A DNA stretch of 64,000 nt from Chryseobacterium sp. 18061 (GTDB taxonomy: Bacteria > Pseudomonadota > Gammaproteobacteria > Enterobacterales > Enterobacteriaceae). Below, in pieces: positions 37,531-46,710 of this stretch; the first letter of the stretch is position 1; each line of letters opens with the position of its first letter. The notes under the pieces are model-generated. The model made no database searches, was not told where the DNA came from, and was given only the letters and a program-made list of their open reading frames with translations. Location of the stretch: NCBI GenBank assembly GCA_902706205.1, contig CACSKA010000003.1, forward strand, positions 124,001 through 188,000, written 5' to 3'. The position numbers and the translations under genes were made by a program.

Positions 37531-38025
37531 ATGACTCTGCAAACTGATTTTCGTAATGCGATGGCCCAGTTGGGCAGCGCGGTCTCAGTTATCACTACCG
37601 ACGGCCCGGCGGGGAAATTTGGCTTCACGGCGTCTGCGGTCTGTAGCGTGACCGACCAGCCGCCAACTCTGCTGGTGTGCATGAACCGCAACTCTTTCGC
37701 CCATGAGCACTTCAAGCGCAACGGCACGCTGTGCGTCAACGTGTTATCGAGCGACCACCAGACGCTATCGGGCGTGTTTGCCAATGCCAGCCTGCGTTCA
37801 GAGGAACGTTTTGAACATGATAACTGGCAGATATTGAGCAGCGGCGCGCCGGTACTGAGTTCGGCGGTTGCCTGTTTCGATTGCCTGATTGCCGACTGTC
37901 ATGAAGTGGGCAGCCACTCGGTCTTCTACTGCCAGGTGCAGGCGATCCGCATCAGCGAGCAGCCGCGCGGGCTGGTCTGGTTCAACCGTCGTTATCATGC
38001 CATCGGGCATGACGTCGAGGCGTAA
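37531..38025 (+). CDS. iacG: Flavin reductase IacG
   Basis: 164-residue HpaC-type flavin reductase: LGSAVSVITTDGPAGKFGFTASAVCSVTDQPP, LLVCMNRNSF, CVNVLSSDHQTLSGVF and the C-terminal WFNRRYHAIG, quoted in short parts. It provides reduced flavin, most likely for IacA. ATG 37531 follows AAGGAA; 10 bases after iacF. Confidence 0.83.
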   Translation: MTLQTDFRNAMAQLGSAVSVITTDGPAGKFGFTASAVCSVTDQPPTLLVCMNRNSFAHEHFKRNGTLCVNVLSSDHQTLSGVFANASLRSEERFEHDNWQILSSGAPVLSSAVACFDCLIADCHEVGSHSVFYCQVQAIRISEQPRGLVWFNRRYHAIGHDVEA

Positions 38026-38056
38026 AGCCACTCATTATATAAAAAGGGCACGCGTG

Positions 38057-39400
38057 ATGAGCAATGTGGCAACTGAAAATAACGTAACCGCCGGGGTCGT
38101 TCCCCAGGACGCGCAGCAAATGCGTAAGCTGGTGATGGCGTCGGTGCTGGGCAATGCGCTCGAATGGTATGACTTTTTCCTGTACGGCACGGCGGCGGCG
38201 CTGGTCTTCGGCCCGCTGTTCTTCCCGGTGGGCGGCGACCCGCTCCAGGGCACGCTGCTGGCATTCTCCGGCTTTGCGGTCGGCTTTCTGGCCCGTCCGC
38301 TGGGCGGTATCGCGTTTGGGCATATCGGCGATCGCTACAGCCGCAAAATGACGCTGATCATGACGTTGACGCTGATGGGCGCGACGACCTTCGTGATTGG
38401 TCTACTGCCCGTCTATTCGCAGATTGGCATCTGGGCGCCGATCTGTCTGATCTCGTTGCGCTTCTTGCAGGGCGTGGCCTCGGGTGGCGAGTGGGGCGGC
38501 GGGGTGCTGATGCTCAGCGAAAGCGCGCCCGCGTCACGCCGTGGTTTTTATACCGCCTGGAGTCAGATGGGCGTCTCCGGGGGTTTCGTGCTGTCGGCCT
38601 TCGCGTTTTATCTGGTGCAGCAACTGCCGGAAGCGGACTTTATGCGCTGGGGCTGGCGTGTGCCGTTCCTGCTCAGCATCGTCATCTTTTTAGTTGGCGT
38701 GTATATCCGCAAAAACATCCGTGAAAGCAAAGCCTTTACCCAGGCGAAACCGGAAGACAAGCACGAAAAAATCCCGCTGGTGACGCTGATGCGCGATCAC
38801 CCAAAAGCGCTGTTGCAGGCGATTGCTTTGCGTCTGCCGGAAAACGGCGCGTCCTATATTTTCTTCACCTTTTCGGTGGTGTACGCCAAACACATCGGCA
38901 TCGGCACCGGGGAGATCATCAGTGCCGTGACGCTGGCGATGCTGGTGGAATTTTTCTCGATTTTGTTCTGGGGAGCATTATCCGACCGCATTGGGCTGAA
39001 ACCGGTCTATTACATCGGCGTGATGGGGCTGTTGGTGATGGCATTTCCGTTCTTCTGGCTGCTTTCCACCGGTAACTACGGCTGGGTGATGCTAGCCATG
39101 ATGCTCGGTTTGCCGGTGTGTCACGGGGCGATGATCGGCACTCAGCCTTGCATTATGAGCGACCTGTTCCCGGTGCGGGTGCGCTATTCCGGACTGGCGC
39201 TGGGGCATGAAGTGGGTTCGATATTTTCCGGTGGCCTGGGGCCGATGCTGGCGGTGGCGTTGCTGATGGAGTTTGACGCCTCCTGGCCGGTTTCCCTGTT
39301 GCTGATGGTATACGCATTACTGGCCTGGGTGGCGCTGCGCAGCTTGCCGTCCGGCCAACAAAACACGCACACAGGAGTGAAACATGAACATCAGCATTGA
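38057..39400 (+). CDS. MFS transporter, metabolite:H+ symporter (MHS) family
   Basis: 447 residues, 12 helices. MHS/ShiA-type landmarks: GNALEWYDFFLYGTAAALVFG in helix 1, RPLGGIAFGHIGDRYSRK and RFLQGVASGGEWGGGVLM. Position between iacG and catB (31 bases after iacG; overlapping catB by 17) points to uptake of indole-3-acetate or a pathway aromatic acid; that is inference. ATG 38057 preferred over starts inside iacG. Confidence 0.83.
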   Translation: MSNVATENNVTAGVVPQDAQQMRKLVMASVLGNALEWYDFFLYGTAAALVFGPLFFPVGGDPLQGTLLAFSGFAVGFLARPLGGIAFGHIGDRYSRKMTLIMTLTLMGATTFVIGLLPVYSQIGIWAPICLISLRFLQGVASGGEWGGGVLMLSESAPASRRGFYTAWSQMGVSGGFVLSAFAFYLVQQLPEADFMRWGWRVPFLLSIVIFLVGVYIRKNIRESKAFTQAKPEDKHEKIPLVTLMRDHPKALLQAIALRLPENGASYIFFTFSVVYAKHIGIGTGEIISAVTLAMLVEFFSILFWGALSDRIGLKPVYYIGVMGLLVMAFPFFWLLSTGNYGWVMLAMMLGLPVCHGAMIGTQPCIMSDLFPVRVRYSGLALGHEVGSIFSGGLGPMLAVALLMEFDASWPVSLLLMVYALLAWVALRSLPSGQQNTHTGVKHEHQH

Positions 39401-40496
39401 GTCCATCGCCTGCTGGGTGGTGGATATCCCGACCATTCGCCCGCACAAGCTGTCGATGACCACCATGGGCTGTCAGACCCTGACCATCGTACGCATGACC
39501 TGCGCACAGGGCGTTGGCTGGGGCGAAGCCACCACCATCGGCGGCTTAAGTTACGGCTCAGAAAGCCCGGAGTCGATTAAATCAGCGATTGAAACCTATC
39601 TCTCACCGCTGCTGTGCGGGCAAACCTTCAGCGGTGTGGCGGCGCTTGCCGCGAAAATGAACGCCAGCGTGAAGGGCAACACCTTTGCGAAATCGGCTCT
39701 CGAAACCGCGTTCCTCGACGTACAGGGGAAAATGCTTGGTCTGCCAGTCAGTACGCTGCTCGGCGGGGCGTTAAGCGAACATCTGCCGGTGCTGTGGACT
39801 CTGGCGAGCGGCGATACCGAAAAGGATATCGACGAAGGAAAACGCCTGCTGGCGGAAGGGCGGCACGACACCTTCAAGCTGAAGATTGGTGCGCGCGAGT
39901 TGAAAACTGATATCCACCACGCGCTGGCGATCAAAGCCGCGCTTGGCGACGAGGTCAGCATTCGGGTGGACGTCAATCAGGCGTGGGATGTGGCCACCGC
40001 CATTAAAGGGATGACCGAACTGCAGGCCGGCGGCATTGACCTGATCGAGCAACCCATTCCGCTGTGGGATCAACGCGGATTAATTACGCTCAGTCAGCGC
40101 TTTGCCGTGCCGATTCTGGCGGATGAAGCGGTGGCAACTCTCCACGACGGCTATGCGCTGGCCAGCGGCGGTTTCACTGGCGCGTACGCGCTGAAAATCG
40201 CCAAAGCGGGTGGGCCGGTGCAGGCGTTAAAACTGGCGCAGGTGGCACAGGCCGCCGGTATTGCGCTGTACGGCGGCACCATGCTCGAAGGCACGCTCGG
40301 CACGGTGGCCTCTTTACACGCCTGGTCAACGGTGAATATGCAGTGGGGCACCGAGATGTTCGGCCCGCAGCTGCTTAAAGACGACATTGTGGTGCGTCCG
40401 CTGGATTTCAGTCACGGCCAGGTCACGCTGCCGTCAGGCCCGGGGCTGGGCGTGGAAATCGACGCCGATAAACTTCGGCATTACGCCAGAACCTAA
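39384..40496 (+). CDS. catB: Muconate cycloisomerase
   Basis: 370-residue enolase-superfamily enzyme converting cis,cis-muconate to muconolactone. Catalytic Lys pair in FKLKIG, metal ligands Asp (RVDVNQAWD), Glu (LIEQPI) and Asp (LADEAV), second-base Lys in YALKIAKAGG, and EGTLGT near the C-terminus. Length is the family norm. Overlaps the MFS gene by 17 bases, so co-transcribed. Confidence 0.95.
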   Translation: MNISIESIACWVVDIPTIRPHKLSMTTMGCQTLTIVRMTCAQGVGWGEATTIGGLSYGSESPESIKSAIETYLSPLLCGQTFSGVAALAAKMNASVKGNTFAKSALETAFLDVQGKMLGLPVSTLLGGALSEHLPVLWTLASGDTEKDIDEGKRLLAEGRHDTFKLKIGARELKTDIHHALAIKAALGDEVSIRVDVNQAWDVATAIKGMTELQAGGIDLIEQPIPLWDQRGLITLSQRFAVPILADEAVATLHDGYALASGGFTGAYALKIAKAGGPVQALKLAQVAQAAGIALYGGTMLEGTLGTVASLHAWSTVNMQWGTEMFGPQLLKDDIVVRPLDFSHGQVTLPSGPGLGVEIDADKLRHYART

Positions 40497-40507
40497 AGGA
40501 TATCAAC

Positions 40508-40795
40508 ATGCTTTTTAAAGTTGAAATGCAGGTCAACATTCCGTCTACGTTACCGAAAGCGCAGGCGGATGAAATTAAAGCCAAAGAGAAAGCTTATTCA
40601 CAGCAATTGCAGCGCGACGGCAAGTGGCCACACATCTGGCGCGTGGTCGGTCAGTACGCCAACGTCAGTATTTTTGACGTGGCAGACAACCAGGAGTTGC
40701 ACACCATTCTGACGGCGCTGCCGCTCTATCCGTATATGGACATCAGCGTGCAGCCGCTGTGTGAACACCCGTCGTCGATTTATAGCGAGCAGTAA
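40508..40795 (+). CDS. catC: Muconolactone delta-isomerase
   Basis: 95-residue ferredoxin-like protein, typical length, with the family start MLFKVEMQVNIP and catalytic Glu in the KAKEKAYSQQLQRDGKWPHIWRVVG region (given to Lys-Trp). Converts muconolactone to 3-oxoadipate enol-lactone. Lies 11 bases after catB. Confidence 0.95.
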   Translation: MLFKVEMQVNIPSTLPKAQADEIKAKEKAYSQQLQRDGKWPHIWRVVGQYANVSIFDVADNQELHTILTALPLYPYMDISVQPLCEHPSSIYSEQ

Positions 40796-40838
40796 TTAAA
40801 TAACGAAAACAACCCTTACCCTACAAGAGGAAGTTGCA

Positions 40839-41765
40839 ATGTCAGTCAATCCGGCAAAACAAACAGAACTGGAAACGTTACTCGCCATCAGCAGCGGCTT
40901 AAATTCAGCGCAGGGCAGCGAGCGGTTTAAAGCCATCATGCATCAGGTGCTCGGCGATCTGTGCCAGACCATCAAAAAGTTCGATATCACCGACGAGGAG
41001 TTTTGGCTGGCGGTGAACTATCTCAACGAGCTGGGGGAACGCAAAGAAGCGGCGCTGCTGGCGGCGGGTTTAGGCCTGGAACACTATCTGGATATGCGCG
41101 CCGATGAAAAAGAGGCCGCTGCCGGGAATGAAACCGGTACGCCGCGCACTATCGAAGGGCCGTTGTATGTGGCGAATGCACCGCTGAGCCACGGCTTTGC
41201 GCGGATGGATGACGGCAGTGAAAAAGCCGAAGCGATGTGGTTGCACGGGCAGGTGACCGATATTAACGGCCAGCCGGTGGCGGGCGCGGTGGTGGATATC
41301 TGGCATGCGAATACGATGGGCGGCTATTCGTTCTTCGACCCGTCGCAGAGTGAATACAATTTACGCCGTCGTGTAGAAACCGGAGCTGACGGACGCTATG
41401 CGGTACGCAGTATTGTGCCGTGTGGCTATGGTTGCCCGCCGGATGGCCCGACGCAAAAACTGCTGAACGGATTAGGCCGCCACGGTAATCGTCCGGCGCA
41501 CGTGCATTTCTTCGTTTCCGCACCAGGCTTTAAGCATCTGACCACGCAAATTAACCTCAGCGGTGACGAATATTTGTGGGATGACTTTGCCTTTGCGACC
41601 CGCGAAGAGCTGATTGCTGACCCGGTAAAAATTACCGATGAACGTCTGGCGCAGCAGCGTGATATTCCTGCCCCGCATACCGAAGTGAGTTTTGATTTCT
41701 CGCTGGTGGCGACCCATGAAAGCAGCGAAGAGGAAAGGGTGAAACGCGCGCGCGTGAAGGCATAA
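40839..41765 (+). CDS. catA: Catechol 1,2-dioxygenase
   Basis: 308-residue intradiol dioxygenase opening catechol to cis,cis-muconate with non-haem Fe(III). Iron ligands are the Tyr in GGYSFFD, the Tyr in PCGYGCP, and His221 and His223 in PAHVHFF. The N-terminal helical dimerisation domain spans about 1-100. ATG 40839 follows AGAGGAAG. Last gene of the iac-cat run; no catD or pca genes follow, so 3-oxoadipate metabolism must be elsewhere. Confidence 0.95.
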   Translation: MSVNPAKQTELETLLAISSGLNSAQGSERFKAIMHQVLGDLCQTIKKFDITDEEFWLAVNYLNELGERKEAALLAAGLGLEHYLDMRADEKEAAAGNETGTPRTIEGPLYVANAPLSHGFARMDDGSEKAEAMWLHGQVTDINGQPVAGAVVDIWHANTMGGYSFFDPSQSEYNLRRRVETGADGRYAVRSIVPCGYGCPPDGPTQKLLNGLGRHGNRPAHVHFFVSAPGFKHLTTQINLSGDEYLWDDFAFATREELIADPVKITDERLAQQRDIPAPHTEVSFDFSLVATHESSEEERVKRARVKA

Positions 41766-41799
41766 ATAAAAAGCAGGGCAGTATTCAGGCTGCCCTGCT
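41766..41799 (-). terminator. Terminator between ydeP-like gene and catA
   Basis: AGCAGGGCAG and CTGCCCTGCT form a 10-bp stem with an 8-base loop. The T-run (TTTTTATTTA) is on the minus-strand side, so it mainly stops the leftward molybdoenzyme transcript; it may also help end catA. Confidence 0.85.
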
Positions 41800-41805
41800 C
41801 CAGCG

Positions 41806-44094
41806 TTACAGGGCGCGGATCTCTTTCGAGCGCAGCGTCACCCGCACCGGCACCGATTTATACGACGGCGTGCCGCTGTCTTCATCACGATAACTGAGTG
41901 GAATCAGCACGTTGGCTTCCGGATAATACGCCCCGACCGAGCCGGAGGCGATGCTGTATGCCACCACGGTGATATCTTCCAGCCGCTGATGGCTGTCGGG
42001 CAACGCGGTGGAAATATCTACCCGGTCGCCGTGCTCCAGCCCCAGTTGCGCCATGTCATCTTCGTTCATAAACAGCACATCACGACGACCAAACACACCG
42101 CGATAGCGGTCATCCAGCGCGTAAATGGTGGTGTTGTACTGATCGTGACTGCGCAGGGTGATCATCCGTAAGGTGTTGTCGCCTTCGCCTTTGACGTTTT
42201 CATCCACGCCGTGGAATACCGAAAACATGGCTTTGCCGGTCGCCGTCGGCCACACGCGTTCCGTTGGCGGCAGCGGCATGCGGAAACCACCCGGCACGCG
42301 AATACGTTCGTTGTAATCGGTGAAGCCGGGCAGGGTTCGTTCAATCAACGTGCGGATCCGATCGTAATCGGCGACCAACTCTGTCCACGCCACTTTGGTC
42401 TTCGGCAGCGTCGCTTTGGCCATGCCCGCGACAATCGCCGGTTCGGAAAGCAGCAGCGAGGACGCCGGTTTCAGCTTGCCGGAAGAAGCGTGGACCATCG
42501 ACATCGAATCTTCCACGGTAATCGACTGCCTGCCGCTCTGCTGCATATCCAGCTCGGTGCGGCCCAGGCACGGGAAAATAAACGTCTCGTTGGCGACCAG
42601 CAAATGCGTACGGTTCAGCTTGGTGCCGATGTGGACGCTGAGGTCGAGCTTTTGCATTGCCGGGAAGGCCTGCTGGTGATCGGGCATCGCTACGGCAAAA
42701 TTGCCGCCGAGACAAATCATCGCCTTAGAATCACCGTCAATCATTGCCTGCGTCGCGGCCACAGCATCGTGACCGTGTTTTGACGGCGGCACAAACCCGA
42801 ACACTTCTTCAATTTTTGACAGGAATGCTGCCCCAGGTTTTTCCGTGATACCGACCGTGCGGTTGCCCTGCACGTTAGAGTGCCCGCGTAACGGACAAAT
42901 GCCTGCGCCGGGCTTACCGATATTGCCGCGCATTAGCAGTAAATCAGCAATTAAACGGACGTTGGCGGTGCCTTTGTTATGCTGGGTTACGCCCATGCCG
43001 TAGGTAATGATGGTGGCGTTAGATTTGGCGTAGGCGGTAGCGACGCTTTCAAGGTCGGCGCGTGTCAGCCCCGATTCCTGTGCGATGGATTCCCATGAGG
43101 TCGCGTTAATATCCGCGGAAAACTCGGCAAAGCCTTCGGTGTGCGCAGCAATAAATTCACTGTCCAGCACGTTACCGCGCTCGGCTTCAAAGGCGAGCAA
43201 ATGTTTGGCGATGCCTTTTAACGCGGCCGCGTCGCCACCCGCTTTAACCTGAAAATAGGTCGAAGCGATATCGGTTGAGCTGTAGGTTGCCATTTCGACC
43301 ACGCTCTGCGGATCGGCAAAACGCTCCAGCGCGCGCTCGCGCAGCGGGTTAAAGACGATAATCGGCACGCCCCGGCGGGCCAGTTCGTGCAGAGTGCCCA
43401 TCATGCGCGGGTGGTTGGTGCCCGGATTATGGCCAATGGACAGTACCAGCTCGGTTTTCTCAAAATCATCGAGCGAGACCGTGCCTTTGCCGATACCGAT
43501 GGATCGCGGTAAGCCGGTGCTGGTGGCTTCATGACACATATTGGAACAGTCGGGAAAATTATTGGTGCCCAGTTCGCGGGCGAACAGCTGGAATAACCAG
43601 GCTGCTTCGTTCGAGGCACGACCGGAAGTGTAAAACTCGACTTCATCCGGGGCCAGCCCACGCAGGATTTCACCTATGCGCGCAAAGGCGGCTTCCCAGT
43701 CCACCGGGCGAAGGGTGTCGCTGGCTTTGTCGTACACCAGAGGATGGGTTAAACGGCCATAGCCTTCCAGTTCGAAATCACTTTTCGCCAGTAGCGAGGT
43801 CACGGTATTTGCCGCCAGAAACGCAGGCGTGACCCGTTTGTTGGTGGCTTCCCAGGTGACGGCCTTCGCGCCGTTCTCGCAAAACTGGAAGGTGGATTTG
43901 TGTTCTTTATCTGGCCACGCGCAGCCTGGGCAGTCAAACCCATCGGGCTGGTTGGTGCGCAGCAGAGTGGGAGGCGCGTCAAAGGTATCCATTTGCGTGC
44001 GTACGGCAATTGCCGTGGCTTTCAATGCTCCCCAGCCGCCAGCAGGCCCGTCATAGTGTCTGATCCCGGGTACTGCGCGTCGTTTGTTACTCAT
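41806..44094 (-). CDS. ydeP: YdeP-family molybdopterin oxidoreductase
   Basis: 762-residue molybdopterin-dependent oxidoreductase of the FdhF/YdeP alpha-subunit family, cytoplasmic (no Tat signal). N-terminal iron-sulfur-type motif FDCPGCAWPD (about residue 53), then CSNMCHEATS, GHNPGTNHPRMMGTL and GKPGAGICPLRGHSNVQG cofactor loops, ending with the molydopterin dinucleotide-binding domain (about 635-762). E. coli ydeP contributes to acid resistance; the substrate is unknown. Transcribed alone and leftward. Confidence 0.88.
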   Translation of the reverse strand: MSNKRRAVPGIRHYDGPAGGWGALKATAIAVRTQMDTFDAPPTLLRTNQPDGFDCPGCAWPDKEHKSTFQFCENGAKAVTWEATNKRVTPAFLAANTVTSLLAKSDFELEGYGRLTHPLVYDKASDTLRPVDWEAAFARIGEILRGLAPDEVEFYTSGRASNEAAWLFQLFARELGTNNFPDCSNMCHEATSTGLPRSIGIGKGTVSLDDFEKTELVLSIGHNPGTNHPRMMGTLHELARRGVPIIVFNPLRERALERFADPQSVVEMATYSSTDIASTYFQVKAGGDAAALKGIAKHLLAFEAERGNVLDSEFIAAHTEGFAEFSADINATSWESIAQESGLTRADLESVATAYAKSNATIITYGMGVTQHNKGTANVRLIADLLLMRGNIGKPGAGICPLRGHSNVQGNRTVGITEKPGAAFLSKIEEVFGFVPPSKHGHDAVAATQAMIDGDSKAMICLGGNFAVAMPDHQQAFPAMQKLDLSVHIGTKLNRTHLLVANETFIFPCLGRTELDMQQSGRQSITVEDSMSMVHASSGKLKPASSLLLSEPAIVAGMAKATLPKTKVAWTELVADYDRIRTLIERTLPGFTDYNERIRVPGGFRMPLPPTERVWPTATGKAMFSVFHGVDENVKGEGDNTLRMITLRSHDQYNTTIYALDDRYRGVFGRRDVLFMNEDDMAQLGLEHGDRVDISTALPDSHQRLEDITVVAYSIASGSVGAYYPEANVLIPLSYRDEDSGTPSYKSVPVRVTLRSKEIRAL

Positions 44095-44971
44095 ATCAGC
44101 TCCTGCTGGGTGGTTTACTGGAACAATTCTACACTGCTGGCGTTAACGGTTTAACGACAAAAGAGGAACAAATTGTGAGGGGGCGGGCGCATTGAAGACG
44201 ACGCTCCCGGTGGTTATTTTCCACAAAGTGAAAATGTTACGTCGGCAGTACATTTCGTTCGAGAGTCGTTATGCCTCCTTATTATGAATTATATCCAACA
44301 CGTTAAATAAGCCTTGTGAAAAGTAAGGGGTATTTAACTCTGTATTTTCATGAGGGTTATTTTGTGCCGTTTCGTTTATATTACATCCGCCCCCTCCTTA
44401 TTTTTGGTGGGTGGTTTTTGGAAGCTATACCGTTTTGATCGAAACGACGCGGTTGTTTGAATACCCTTTTACTGTTTGTGATTTCATTCGAAATGATGAG
44501 TATGGCCAGTTTATTATTGCGAACTTTTCTGTTTGTATGCGAGATAATACTTCTGAAGTTAAAATATTCAGATTAATAATTAGCTTTGGTAGGGGCTTGT
44601 CATGGAGGTTTAGCGCTGTTAATTAAAAAGCATTGTTGTTATCTATTTAGCAATAATCCACAGGCGGACTGCACGGGTAAACTGACGCTAACGCCGGTAT
44701 AACAAAGATAATATATTGTCAATGTTGCGACCGCATCGTTCTGCCCCTGATCCCCGCACCTATATGTTGATGATTGAATTGTCTGCTATATTTTCGTAAA
44801 CCGTCTTTCTTACTGATGAAAAATATTTCGTCGGGTTTCTGCTGGCATTTATCAATGGGGATGTTATTTCCCTGGGTTTATTACGGGTTCGTCAAGAGTG
44901 ACGGTTGGGCATCGCTGATGACCAGCCTTTATGCGCTGCGTTAGGTTCAATTTAATGACCGGGGATACAGA
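44095..44971. other. AT-rich intergenic region before the aspT-asdA operon
   Basis: 877 bases, visibly richer in A+T than the flanks. It must contain the ydeP promoter (left) and the promoter of the aspartate operon (right), neither identified. Two reading frames were considered: 44411-44626 (71 codons, no ribosome site, unlikely) and 44816-44944 (listed separately). No known regulatory motif recognised. Confidence 0.5.
44816..44944 (+). CDS. Possible small membrane peptide (42 codons)
   Basis: ATG to TAG, 42 residues, with a hydrophobic aromatic stretch (SMGMLFPWVYYGFV) and a short polar tail. It ends 27 bases before the first antiporter. There is no Shine-Dalgarno sequence before the ATG, and I recognise no homologue. 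Could be chance, a gene remnant, or an untranslated leader segment. Confidence 0.18.
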   Translation: MKNISSGFCWHLSMGMLFPWVYYGFVKSDGWASLMTSLYALR

Positions 44972-46672
44972 ATGTTGGATACGTTGATCGCCGAAGTCAC
45001 TCATGCATTGCAAACAACGCCAGGGCTGGCGATTTTTCTGGCCCTGACATTTGGATATGGAATTGGTCAGATCCGCCTTGGGCCAATTCAGCTTGGCGGT
45101 GTCTGCGGCACTTTAATCGCAGCCTTATTGATTGGTCAGCTTAATATCCCGGTTGAGTCGGGGATTAAAAATGTGTTTTTCATGTTGTTTATCTTCGCCT
45201 TAGGTTATAGCGGTGGCCCACAATTCTTTGCCAATCTGAATGCCAGAGGTCTGCAGTTGGGCATATTTTGCCTGATTGAAGTGGTGGCGGTGCTGGCATT
45301 GGTGCTGACAGCCACGGTTGTTATGCATCTGGACCCAGGCACTGCGGCAGGGATGATGGCCGGAGCCGCGACCGAATCAGCCGTGGTGGGTACTGCGACG
45401 GATGCGATCTCTCGTCTCGACCTGCCCGCGCACGAAATCATTCGCTTGCAGGGTAATGTCGTGACGGCGTATTCCATTACCTACATCTGCGGCCTGATCA
45501 CCATCGTGATCGTTACCAGCCAGCTGTTCCCCCTTTTCCTGCGCGTTAATTTGCGCAAAGAGGCTGACAAACTGTGGGTGAGCATGGGCGGGCGCATTGA
45601 AACCGAAGGGGTTTCTGCTCTGCCTGCGGTCGTCGGCCGTGCCTACGTTGTTGAGGGCGGGGCAGGCTATACCGTGTCTTCGATCCTGACGAAGCTGGGG
45701 CAGCAAAGCAGCATAATTCGCGTTCAACGCCGTGGGCGGCAGGTGGCGTTGTCGCCGGATCTTAAGCTCCGCCGTGGCGATGAAGTTCTGGTGGTGGGCT
45801 ATCGCGGTTCGATGATTGATATCTCGAAGATGCTTGGCAGAGAAATGCCCGATACTACGTCGCTGAGCGTCGGGCTTGATACCTACAGCATTGTCCTTCT
45901 CGCCCCCGCTATGTTTAACCAGCCGCTTCAGTCGCTGACGTTACCGCCAGGCGCGCATGTCGCCTCCATTCAGCGGGGCGATTCCACGCTTCCTTCGCTA
46001 CCCGGCACGCTGTTGCAGAAACACGATATTTTGCAGATTTACGACGCCAGTCCCGGTGGCGGCCGCACGTCAGCCCCGCAGCTGGGTGGTATCGGCAAAA
46101 TGCTGCCAGACAAACTGGCCAGTAATCTCGGTATCGCCGGATTGGCGATTGCTGTAGGCACAATTCTGGGCAGCTTCACCCTCAAAATTGGCGGCATTCC
46201 TTTCTCCGCAGGTACCGGCGGCGGCGTGCTGGTTGTCGGCTTGATCCTCGGCTGGTATCACGCCCGTCGTGCAGACCTGCATACGGTCAATTCGGATGCG
46301 TTGTCGCTGCTTAAAGACCTTGGTCTCGCCGGGTTTATTGCCGGTGTCGGTCTGTCATCCGGGCCTCAGGCGCTGGCGCTGATTGAACAATATGGCTTTA
46401 CCTTGCCGGTTCTTGGGGTGGCGATTGCGGTCATTCCTGCCTCGCTGTCCCTGATAGTTGGTCATTTCTGGCTGAAGCTCAGCCCGCCCGTTTTATTGGG
46501 CGCCATCGCTGGGCAGCAGTGCAGCACACCGGCATTGAGTGCGATTCAAAATGCGTGTGGAAACTCCACGCCGCTGCTGGGTTACACCATCACCTATGCA
46601 ATTTCCAACGTCGTGCTCCCATTGATGGGGCCGTTGATTGTCGGGCTGGCCAGTTCATTCCAGCCCTTATAG
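44972..46672 (+). CDS. AspT-family aspartate:alanine antiporter 1
   Basis: 566-residue inner-membrane exchanger of the AAEx family. N-terminal helices (about 18-185), a cytoplasmic pair of TrkA-C (RCK-C) domains (about 205-370), then C-terminal helices (385-566). Family motifs: GYSGGPQFF, GAATESAVVGTA and, in the second half, SSGPQALALIEQYG and GAIAGQQCSTPALSAIQ. AspT swaps L-aspartate(1-) for L-alanine(0), making a membrane potential when coupled to decarboxylation. First of three co-directional genes. Confidence 0.88.
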   Translation: MLDTLIAEVTHALQTTPGLAIFLALTFGYGIGQIRLGPIQLGGVCGTLIAALLIGQLNIPVESGIKNVFFMLFIFALGYSGGPQFFANLNARGLQLGIFCLIEVVAVLALVLTATVVMHLDPGTAAGMMAGAATESAVVGTATDAISRLDLPAHEIIRLQGNVVTAYSITYICGLITIVIVTSQLFPLFLRVNLRKEADKLWVSMGGRIETEGVSALPAVVGRAYVVEGGAGYTVSSILTKLGQQSSIIRVQRRGRQVALSPDLKLRRGDEVLVVGYRGSMIDISKMLGREMPDTTSLSVGLDTYSIVLLAPAMFNQPLQSLTLPPGAHVASIQRGDSTLPSLPGTLLQKHDILQIYDASPGGGRTSAPQLGGIGKMLPDKLASNLGIAGLAIAVGTILGSFTLKIGGIPFSAGTGGGVLVVGLILGWYHARRADLHTVNSDALSLLKDLGLAGFIAGVGLSSGPQALALIEQYGFTLPVLGVAIAVIPASLSLIVGHFWLKLSPPVLLGAIAGQQCSTPALSAIQNACGNSTPLLGYTITYAISNVVLPLMGPLIVGLASSFQPL

Positions 46673-46710
46673 CTGTCAGGACTTTTCATCCATGTAACTG
46701 AGGTTAACCC

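Noticed and set aside
44411..44626. 71-codon ORF in the AT-rich region before the aspartate operon
   Set aside because: No Shine-Dalgarno sequence, no recognisable family and composition of non-coding DNA.
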